From assembly GCA_963809695.1 (NCBI GenBank), contig CAWEKI010000009.1, positions 124,001-188,000 of the forward strand: DNA of 64,000 nt. Direction: 5' to 3'. Both the position numbers and the translations under genes were made by a program. The notes beneath the pieces are model-generated. The model was not told where the DNA came from and made no database searches. It saw only the letters and a program-made list of their open reading frames with translations. This stretch comes from JAGDMJ01 sp963809695 (GTDB taxonomy: Bacteria; Bacteroidota; Ignavibacteria; UBA10030; UBA6906). This document shows positions 26,501 to 32,499 of the stretch, in pieces (the stretch's first letter is position 1; the number at the start of each line of letters is the position of its first letter).

Positions 26501-27710
26501 AAATCCAATACTCACCCTCCCTTGTACGTTCTATTGATTCAAATCCCCATGCTGATGCGCCTTGCGGTCCATGCGAAAAATGCGGGAACCGCATGGATTT
26601 CTCACTGAGCCAGTAGAGGCCGCCCCCACCCGTGCTGATCCAGAGAGTGCCTGTTTGGTCGAGCGATAATTGCATGGCGGCGTTCCCAAAGGGGCGCGTG
26701 CCAGAAGTCAGGTACGGTGTCCGTGTGCCCGTCATCGGCGAAAAGAGATCCACTCCTTCTGAACTTGCAAGCCAGAGGTTCCCTTGCCGGTCCAACGTAC
26801 CGTCCAGAATGTTATCCCTCGCAATCGAGAGGCTGTCATCTTTGCTGTGTCGAAAACCGGATACCTCTCCGTCTTTCCAATTGACCTTGAGAAGCCCCTC
26901 CGATGTCAGGAGCCAGAGGTTTGCGGAGTTGTCGTGAATGAGACCCCACATGAGCACAGAATTGAGCCGCCTTCCAGGAGAGCCGGGGAAGTCCGGACGC
27001 GAAACCGTGCAGGTCCTGCGATCGAAGAGGAGAAGTCCGCTGTCGGAAGCCACGAGGATTCTGCCATCGGAATGCATGCTCAAGTCATTTGCGCTATTTC
27101 GGGGAGTTCCGAGCGCGTATGTGCGGAAGCGGATGGCCCGCGCGAGACTATCGATGTCGCTCGCTCCGGCGGCCATCGGCAACTCAACGCGCACGATCCC
27201 GGCTTTTCCGCCGTTTGTTCCGAGCCAGAGGACGCCGGTGCTATCTTCGAGCATCGAAAGCACCGTTCTTGTCTGAAGCCAGGTGGAGTCGCCGGGTCGG
27301 GGGCGAAAATTCACGAAACGATCGCGAACCGGATCATAGAGGCTCAAGCCCGCATCATATGTTCCCACCCAGAGGCGGTGTCTGCTGTCCTCCTTGACCG
27401 CAAAGATCATGCTGGAGGATATCGAGGAGGAATCGTTCAGGATGTTGCGATAGGTTTTGAAGCTGTATCCATCATATCTCGATAGTCCGTTCCCGGTTCC
27501 GATCCAGACGAAGCCTTTGCTGTCGCGACACACGCGCGATAGTATGTTGTCGCTGGACATGCCGTCGGCGGTCGTGAGGTGGTTGAAGTGGAAAACGGGG
27601 AGGAGCCGGTCCTGAGCGGGAAGAGAATCCGGACCCACCAGCAGGAACAAATTCAGCAAAAAAACGATGCGGCCTCGTGAGGGGGAGCGGGTAAGCACGG
27701 GAGTCCTCAA
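23571..27710 (-). CDS. Hybrid two-component system (propeller sensor, kinase, receiver, AraC)
   Basis: The 1379-residue one-protein signalling system starts with a signal/anchor segment. Two seven-bladed propellers of two-component-regulator type follow (repeats such as DSKGFVWIGTGNGLSRYDG), then a Y_Y_Y domain (about 735-790) and a membrane span near 800 (WWRTTWAYAAYGLLLITAL). The kinase has H in NISHEFRTPLTLILGP, N in NNLMSNALKFTP, and DTGPGI and GTGIGLALTKEL boxes. The receiver has its phospho-Asp in IISDLMMPK. The C-terminal AraC HTH ends GFGDPSYFTSCFHERFG. Such proteins sense periplasmic oligosaccharides and activate nearby genes. The ATPase domain carries an in-frame palindromic insertion (24665-24721). 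The start is uncertain (TTG at 27710 or GTG at 27698). Confidence 0.9.
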   Translation of the reverse strand: MRTPVLTRSPSRGRIVFLLNLFLLVGPDSLPAQDRLLPVFHFNHLTTADGMSSDNILSRVCRDSKGFVWIGTGNGLSRYDGYSFKTYRNILNDSSSISSSMIFAVKEDSRHRLWVGTYDAGLSLYDPVRDRFVNFRPRPGDSTWLQTRTVLSMLEDSTGVLWLGTNGGKAGIVRVELPMAAGASDIDSLARAIRFRTYALGTPRNSANDLSMHSDGRILVASDSGLLLFDRRTCTVSRPDFPGSPGRRLNSVLMWGLIHDNSANLWLLTSEGLLKVNWKDGEVSGFRHSKDDSLSIARDNILDGTLDRQGNLWLASSEGVDLFSPMTGTRTPYLTSGTRPFGNAAMQLSLDQTGTLWISTGGGGLYWLSEKSMRFPHFSHGPQGASAWGFESIERTREGEYWICSYGKVYQVDDHKRTIVESIDVLQGAKATYWDSNMRTSFLDKKGTLWYGIWGPGLYKVDLTTQQVMNFRYGDQRHSGDAAVRSIAPGSGESLWIAAAHDGLWKFDRVSGNFIRGSSTVFGRANDVIKDRQGNIWVATILDGLYHIDPASDSVEHFVHDRSNPNSLSNDRTNNLYEDPSGRIWFGAVSVINLWNPMSRTFTRYPNPEFPEVNAARVIGSDRKGRLWVSYSDGQLSTLDASTGQFVNFDVSDGVCGYAVDMENLDDGKVLLSGSSGLNIFDPDSVLRNHRAAPPLVISRMSINDVSVVPTTMLDGSGSLSLSSDQNVIELEFAALDIDAPQLVDYRYRLEGLEKEWVELKGRRYVRYPGLRPGGYAFRVRASSSRGEWPDQEIALAISVAPPWWRTTWAYAAYGLLLITALYASYRLRLRQIQLKQSAEMEHFQAEHLAEVDRLKSRFFSNISHEFRTPLTLILGPAEQGLEIAGEGPARQKFHLIHDNARKLHAMVSQLLDFSRLESGMMRLQVSCGDIVSFLRRVVMSFESWAERKKINLEFRSDAQTVEGFFDHDKLEKVVNNLMSNALKFTPEGGAVDVLVALTPLPPLPKWERESEGVRVSVSDTGPGIAPEHLPHIFDRFYRVDETHTTEGTGIGLALTKELVDLHHGTITVESTPGKGSMFTVILPMGESAYRREEMIDLSPQGERLEQLPVVVSPFVAGNIPAHNSPDGKPMVIVVEDNADLRSYIREFLETDYAVHEAKDGKEGYDQAIEMVPDIIISDLMMPKIDGMELCRALKQDVRTSHIPIILLTARAGTDSKIEGLETGADDYVTKPFDAKELMARVRNLIEQRRQLKKKFSAGVVLKPGEVAVSSLDDALLKRVMTAIEERMNDENLDAESVAREVALSRRHLDRKLMGLTNLSTAELIRYLRLQRARELLEKNAATVAEIAYQVGFGDPSYFTSCFHERFGILPSEVRPKKS
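24665..24721 (-). repeat. Palindromic insertion inside the histidine-kinase ATPase domain
   Basis: CCCTCACCCC pairs with GGGGTGAGGG at the ends, with an inner CTCCC/GGGAG pair. In protein it adds about 15 residues (TPLPPLPKWERESEG) between the VDVLVA strand and VRVSVSDTGPGI. The paralogous kinase at 44780 has only a few residues there. Confidence 0.75.
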
Positions 27711-27789
27711 CGGCTGTGCGTTATTGCGGTGGCAGGGAGAACCAGCGGTGCGGAGGAATGATACGGAAGGAAAAGCGTAGAGTCAATGA

Positions 27790-27985
27790 GTTCAGATATC
27801 TGAATTCGGGGTATCCTAACTGTAAACACTCGGCGCCTTTGGCGCTCGGCGGGGCGGCCTCCTGCGTGACTACGGAGGCGGTGATCAATTACCCATGCCT
27901 GCCCGCCTTCTTGGATTCATGTAGGCAGGTGGGGGGTCTTGGATAACTGATAATTCGAAGGCCCCGCCGCCAGTTGGCAAAGTCA
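27790..27985 (+). repeat. Left border of the four-helix-bundle unit: partial hairpin modules
   Basis: In order: TTCAGATATCTGAATTC, a GGCGCC-TTT-GGCGC stem (27831-27848), GGCCTCCTGCGTG, and the left module GGTGATCAATTACCCAT interrupted by a CCTGCC/GGCAGG hairpin (27895-27930). The module then resumes (GGATAACTGATAATTCGAAGGCCCC). Only the left arm of the main stem is present. Confidence 0.75.
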
Positions 27986-28118
27986 ATCAAGGCCTCTCCT
28001 AGAACCCGACCTCTCAGAAGAAAAGTTTCTACACACCTCACAAAAACCTCTTCTCCGTTGTAATACATATAGGAGGGACTATCCTAAGATATTGACCTAT
28101 TCATACGGAGAACTGGTT

Positions 28119-28532
28119 ATGGATGCCACGGCACCAGACGATTTCATTGACATCGAAAAATGGGAAGACACGCACCAACCGACAACTGTGCGGAAACTCA
28201 TTGGCAATCCCTCGTTTAGGGCGATGGCGGAAATTCCGAGTGAGGAGTTCGAGGGAGAGATTAACAAGATCTTGGATTGCCTGGCGGAGTTCCGAATTGA
28301 CGTAGATATGGAGGGAATCACGCCAGAGGAAGCCTACAACTTCCTGACTAAGGAAATTATGGATTCAGATATCGAAGACCCTCCTGCTCCGGAATGGTGG
28401 AATGTCTTCTGCTATTACTTGTATCACTTGGACGCAGAAGATGGGAGCACTGATGGCACGCCTAGACTTCAACGTAATGTGGACACAGGTGGATATAAGA
28501 TCGTGGGGAACGCGGCAGATGCGAAAGAGTGA
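28119..28532 (+). CDS. Hypothetical acidic protein
   Basis: The chosen ATG at 28119 has CGGAG 8 bases upstream and gives 137 residues. The product is acidic and soluble (MDATAPDDFIDIEKWEDTH..., PSEEFEGEINKILDCLAEF), with predicted helices and a Trp/Tyr-rich segment (PEWWNVFCYYLYHL). It has no signal peptide and I recognise no family. It precedes the four-helix-bundle gene by 96 bases. The shared CGTTGTAATACATAT sequence upstream (28056-28070) also occurs before the four-helix remnant at 2 kb, suggesting both genes belong to one unit. Confidence 0.55.
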   Translation: MDATAPDDFIDIEKWEDTHQPTTVRKLIGNPSFRAMAEIPSEEFEGEINKILDCLAEFRIDVDMEGITPEEAYNFLTKEIMDSDIEDPPAPEWWNVFCYYLYHLDAEDGSTDGTPRLQRNVDTGGYKIVGNAADAKE

Positions 28533-28628
28533 TGACATCCGAGATTGGTCGGAATCCGACGCTGCTTGGATCCTTGATAAGCGCCGCTGTAATTCAAATA
28601 ACAAGAATATCAGGTGAAGGACACAATA

Positions 28629-29003
28629 ATGGCAAAGGGCGATGATATCGAGGCACGGCTATCGCTATTTTCCTCTCACGTACTCGACATCTGCGATCTG
28701 CTCCCGCGAACTCCGAAGGGGAGCCACATTGCGGGTCAGCCAGTGCGCTGCGGCACAGCGGGTGGCGCAAACTATGCGGAAGCCAGAGCTGCCGAGAGCC
28801 GCGAGGATTTCATTCACAAGCTGGCAATTGTCCTGAAGGAACTGAATGAAACGAGGTATTGGCTCGGTGTGATTTTGGGCAAGAAACTGATCGACCCGGC
28901 GCTGGTTCTGCCGGTCATCGAGGAGTGCGTTACCCTGAGCAAGATCCTTGCGGTCAGCAGGCGAACGGCGGCGGAGAATGCCGGGCTCCTTGGGAGGCGG
29001 TGA
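28629..29003 (+). CDS. Four-helix-bundle protein (23S rRNA intervening-sequence / S23-like family)
   Basis: The 124-residue protein (ATG at 28629, GAAGGA upstream) is predicted almost wholly helical. It has GGANYAEARAAESREDFIHKLAIVLKELNETRYWL, the signature of the small four-helix-bundle proteins first described as products of open frames within 23S rRNA intervening sequences. A C-terminal helix (LSKILAVSRRTAAENAGLL) follows. The N-terminal 35 residues (LFSSHVLDICDLLPRTPKG) are also typical. No enzymatic role is known; members form oligomeric, basic-surfaced barrels. Two decayed copies occur in this window (2197, 17347). All three are followed within about 10 to 40 bases by a hairpin element. 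Confidence 0.85.
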   Translation: MAKGDDIEARLSLFSSHVLDICDLLPRTPKGSHIAGQPVRCGTAGGANYAEARAAESREDFIHKLAIVLKELNETRYWLGVILGKKLIDPALVLPVIEECVTLSKILAVSRRTAAENAGLLGRR

Positions 29004-29029
29004 TTCAGTAGCAGGTTTGCTGAGTAGGC

Positions 29030-29212
29030 GGTGATTAATTATCCATAGATTATGGAGAATCGATAATTCGAAGGCCCAACCACCATCTACTTATTTGATG
29101 GTGGTTGGGCCTTCGCGGGGTGGACGGGGGTCGCAGCGAACTTTGATGGTGGTCACATTTGCCGGAATGCAGCAAAGCGGGCACCCATGAGTGCTCGGAT
29201 GCCCGCCCCAGA
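29030..29212 (+). repeat. Modular hairpin element, complete copy (main stem 29069-29115)
   Basis: The left module GGCGGTGATTAATTATCC, a perfect stem of CGAAGGCCCAACCACCATC with GATGGTGGTTGGGCCTTCG, and the tail with a GCGGGCA...TGCCCGC hairpin are all present. It lies 31 bases after the four-helix-bundle gene and 3' of an orphan CTD on the minus strand. Confidence 0.88.
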
Positions 29213-29234
29213 CACTTCAGGAATTGGGGAATCG

Positions 29235-29325
29235 CTACTTGATAACCACCATCTTGCGAGTCTGAACGAAGCCGCTCGACTCCGCTCGCGGCCCCGAGCC
29301 TGTCGAGGGGCTCCCGGCGGTGAAC
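29235..29325 (-). pseudogene. Orphan CTD end with a palindromic insertion
   Basis: The frame RFTAGS...GFVQTRKMVVIK followed by TAG is the last strand of a sorting domain with nothing upstream. At 29265-29302 a CTCGAC...GTCGAG palindrome adds about 13 codons (PSTGSGPRAESSG) between AGS and FVQTRK without breaking the frame. The parent gene has been lost. Confidence 0.65.
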
Positions 29326-29363
29326 CGAGAGTCGCCAGCACTATCCTGGTCGATTCACGTTCG

Positions 29364-29981
29364 TCAAATGGTTATGAAGCGCTCTTTTGGCGTCATGCAG
29401 AAACCGCAGCGGGCCGAGACGTCGCTCGCGTACGTATTGCCACAGACGGGGCAGACGTAATAACGCGACGCGAGAGTCTTCTCGGCTCCGGCGTCCAATG
29501 CCTCCAGAGCCTGCGTGTAAAGCTCCTTGTGCTTGAGCTCCGTCTTGTATGCATAGTTGAAAGAGACCAGGGCGAGGCTTGCCTTTGCTTTGTTGGCGGT
29601 CTTGATAAAGTCGGGGTACATTGTCGAAGCTTCGTATGACTCTCCTTTGATCGCGTCTTTTAGATTCTCTTTGGTCGTCTTCACTTCATACTTGGGCGTA
29701 ACCTCTCCCATCTTCTCGCCCATCTGTTCGAGGACGGCTCGATGGTTGTTGGCATGTATCTTTTCCGCGTTAGATGCCGCCTCAAAAAGCAGGGCAACCT
29801 GAGCGTACCCCTCCTCACGTGCCTTTTGAGCATACGCAGCGTACTTGGCGCTTGCTGTTGTCTCACCGGTAGTAGCTGCTTTTAGGTCTTCGATGGTTTT
29901 GGTGGGAGGCACTTTATCAGCTGCCGTGCACATACCGCCAACAAGGAACGCCAGGATCAAAAGAGCAACGATGTTTTTCAT
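29364..29981 (-). CDS. Exported rubrerythrin
   Basis: The 205-residue protein begins with a cleavable signal (MKNIVALLILAFLVGGMCTAAD), unusual for a family that is normally cytoplasmic. The four-helix ferritin-like domain carries paired EXXH motifs (GETTASAKY, EKIHANNH, ELKHKELY) for the di-iron site. A C-terminal rubredoxin-like knuckle has CPVCGNTY and CGFCMTP for one Fe. Rubrerythrins reduce hydrogen peroxide. Export suggests periplasmic or envelope peroxide defence, or electron transfer from a membrane donor. The DUF2231 membrane protein gene lies 32 bases upstream on the same strand, probably in an operon. GGAGACAG before the ATG serves as ribosome binding site. Confidence 0.88.
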   Translation of the reverse strand: MKNIVALLILAFLVGGMCTAADKVPPTKTIEDLKAATTGETTASAKYAAYAQKAREEGYAQVALLFEAASNAEKIHANNHRAVLEQMGEKMGEVTPKYEVKTTKENLKDAIKGESYEASTMYPDFIKTANKAKASLALVSFNYAYKTELKHKELYTQALEALDAGAEKTLASRYYVCPVCGNTYASDVSARCGFCMTPKERFITI

Positions 29982-30013
29982 GACTGTCTCCTTTTCATGG
30001 ATTATGAACGAGG

Positions 30014-30514
30014 TTATTCTTTGGTGGTGCTCGCCGGACTTTCACTCTGCAAAGAGGGCTCCTCCTCCACGCTAACGACGAGTTGAACCCCGGCAGCATG
30101 GTTGAAAACAAGCTGGCCGCCATAGTGTCCGGTGCGCGCTAACGATATTACCCCGATGAAGTACAGACCAACGGCAATCCAGCGCCAGTTTCCTGACGAC
30201 TTCTTTGCCAGAAGCATGCCCAGACGAAACAGCGCTGCCGCCGCCATGATCCAGAGGGTAAGCTCCGCTGAACTCTCATGGATCTCAAGCGCCCTCTTCA
30301 GCGGACCTTCTTCCACCAACCCGTCACCGGCAATATTTCCCGTGACAAATGCTGCGATCAAACCCAGAGTCCCCAGGATCAACAGATAGAAGCCAACCCA
30401 GTTGAAGAATTGACGCTTCAACAGAAGCCCAGTAACATCGGAAAAAAACCCAATGATCAACAGGGCAATAGGAAAGTGCACAATCATCGGGTGAAGATAG
30501 GTGAGGTCAGGCAC
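30014..30514 (-). CDS. DUF2231 integral membrane protein
   Basis: The 166-residue protein has four transmembrane helices and the family opening LTYLHPMIVHFPIALLIIGF with its conserved HP and HFP. Further His residues (ALEIHES, RTGHYGG and FNHAAG) could bind haem or metal. DUF2231 proteins are predicted membrane redox or metal proteins and are often found with cytochromes. The neighbouring exported rubrerythrin suggests that this protein could pass electrons to it across the membrane (inference). GAAAGGAGG precedes the ATG at good distance. Confidence 0.8.
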   Translation of the reverse strand: MPDLTYLHPMIVHFPIALLIIGFFSDVTGLLLKRQFFNWVGFYLLILGTLGLIAAFVTGNIAGDGLVEEGPLKRALEIHESSAELTLWIMAAAALFRLGMLLAKKSSGNWRWIAVGLYFIGVISLARTGHYGGQLVFNHAAGVQLVVSVEEEPSLQSESPASTTKE

Positions 30515-30800
30515 GGCGTCCTCCTTTCAAGAAAATTGCAGAAGATGGTTCGACGCGACGGTCTTCCTGGTATGCGGTGTGCGGCCCGGTCCAAGGCAGG
30601 GCCATTGTGGTCAAGCGAAAATACAGAAAAGCCATTAGATAATCCATCCCCACCGAGAAATTCACTGTACTATTCAGGTCCAACTCACGTCCCGACGCAA
30701 CAACAGGGTCAGCACCCGAGAGGATGAGCTTTTGACGGGGTACATCGGAATCCCAACATGGTATCCAAGCAAGCCAAAGAGTTTTGATCGATCTCCACGC

Positions 30801-30829
30801 TTGTTTGAAGTCTCGATTTTCCCTATATT
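30801..30829 (+). promoter_or_regulatory. Promoter of a small exported protein gene
   Basis: TTGTTT (30801-30806) and TATATT (30824-30829) are 17 bases apart. Transcription would start near 30836, which favours the ATG at 30862 over that at 30835. Confidence 0.6.
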
Positions 30830-30861
30830 GCGCCATGAGCACATCAAAATTGTGGTTGTAC

Positions 30862-31158
30862 ATGAACAAGGTCATCATCATCGCTGTATTGCTCACGTGG
30901 TGTCTGGTATTCCTGCCAGTATCGGCGATGCATGACGGACAGTCTCTCCGGTGTTCAGATAGCCCCACGCTCCCAGTGAACGGCGGCTGCAACAGCCATT
31001 CCGGGAGTTGCGATTGTGGGTCTGTTGATCACACCGCCATTGTATTCACATCACCTCACGGTAGTTTACCCCCGCGTTTGGCAATATTTGCCGATATTCA
31101 GGTCTTCTTCCCTCCTGTCTTTGAATCACCGATCTTTCGTCCTCCTGTCTACTGCTGA
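30862..31158 (+). CDS. Small exported Cys-rich protein of unknown function
   Basis: The 98-residue product starts MNKVIIIAVLLTWCLVFLPVSA, a signal peptide. The mature part carries several Cys residues (LRCSDSP, GGCNSHSGSCDCGSVDH), possibly for disulfides or metal, and ends in a Pro/Phe-rich tail (FFPPVFESPIFRPPVYC). No family is recognised. A good promoter lies upstream. The following gene is a broken DUF2723 gene. Confidence 0.5.
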   Translation: MNKVIIIAVLLTWCLVFLPVSAMHDGQSLRCSDSPTLPVNGGCNSHSGSCDCGSVDHTAIVFTSPHGSLPPRLAIFADIQVFFPPVFESPIFRPPVYC

Positions 31159-31457
31159 TTGATTCATCGCTCGCAGAGGGGCGAATGCCAACCCCTCGAA
31201 CCTCCTCAATCCTATTGACGAGAGTGTTCTCGGTCAAGCATCTTCCCATAGGAATTAGAGTTCGTGTAGGAGTGCGTTAGCATGATCGGCGCTGGGATTG
31301 ACACCCAGTTCGATTCTGCCGCGACCATCGTGGCGAATATTGCCAATAATAGTTCAGCCACGATATTCTTCAAATGCTTGAGACCTAAGCCTTGAGGTCG
31401 TTCCCGACTTCTCATGAGGCGAGCCTTTATCAAAACCCAATAGCGGAGTCTAGCAAC

Positions 31458-32463
31458 ATGCAATCGCGAACCATCCATTGGATCTTTGCCATCGGGGTAT
31501 TCGGCATATCACTTGCCCAGTATCTGTTGACGGTTCAGCCGTCGGTCTCCTTCTGGGACGCGGGGGAGATTGCTGCGGCCAAAAAACTGCTCCAGGTACC
31601 GCATCCGCCGGGAGCTCCCCTATCGCTTCTTGTGGGACGTTTGTTCTACCTGCTGCCGCTCTCGGAGAGCATGGGATTCAGGGTAAATCTTCTCTCAGTG
31701 TTTTCGACGTCTTTTGCCGTGTTGTTCCTGTATCTGTCCATCGCGAAGTTGCTCGGACGAATGCCTGCTTTTGAGCATGAGGGGATCGTGTGGCATCTGG
31801 CGAGGCCTATGGCAGCCGCAATCGGAGCCCTCTCCTTTTCCTTCTGCGACACCCTTTGGTTCAACGGCGTGGAAGCAGAGGCTTGGCCTTGATCACGCCG
31901 TTCTTGAGGAGGTGTGGCTGCATGAGAAGCAAGGCTTCTCGAAAACCCCGCAACTGGGCTACAAGTATGGGGGGCTATAAGACCCGAAGGTGTTTCTCGA
32001 AGAGCATGCATCCCGAATGCTTGTGAACTATCGTATGGCGTTCTTGCGTCTTGCTCTCTCGTACGCGAACGACCGGCGTGATTCCACGCAAAGTGCGGCC
32101 ACCCTGGATCGCATGGAACAAGTGCTCCCGCGAGCTGTTCGTCCAATGGACCTGGGGATGGCTTCTGACATCATGTTCTTCTATCATCGCCTCGGCCGCA
32201 CAAGCCGGTTTGCGGAGATGGCAGTCGACGTCGAGCAAGAGTGCAAGCGGATGATTGCCGATGGCATGGTCAAAATGAACTCTTACGAGAACCCGTATCG
32301 TGTTCTTCTTGATATCTACGAGATCCAAAGGCGGCACACTGAAGTGATTGAGCTTCTGACCAAGCTTGACCAGCTATATCCAGATTCGCCGGAGATCGTG
32401 CAGCGCCTGCGTGCTGCGCAAAGCGCGTCAAAGGAGGGCGTTTATCATACACAAACTGCATGA
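31458..32463 (+). pseudogene. Collapsed DUF2723 (glycosyltransferase-like membrane protein) gene
   Basis: The N-terminal 145 codons (SFWDAGEIAAAKKLLQVPHPPGAPL... LWFNGVEAEA) are the start of a DUF2723 protein, a multi-membrane family related to protein O-mannosyltransferases and normally about 900-1100 residues long. The C-terminal part is the usual soluble tail (DHAVLEEVWLHEKQGFSKTP... KVFLEEHASRMLVNYR). Several hundred codons between them are missing, the frame shifts near 31890, and a TAA at 31978-31980 interrupts the tail (KYGGL-stop-DPKV). The gene cannot make a working product. Confidence 0.75.
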
Positions 32464-32499
32464 GTCTTGAGTTATCAAGCCCGTAAAGGAGTCAACGGA

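Noticed and set aside
23571..27710. ATPase insertion as a sequencing error
   Set aside because: It is a long, well-formed palindrome that keeps the frame and both flanking motifs.
30507..30992. A 161-codon minus-strand frame before the DUF2231 gene
   Set aside because: No signal, domain or ribosome site; the promoter and small exported gene lie on the other strand.
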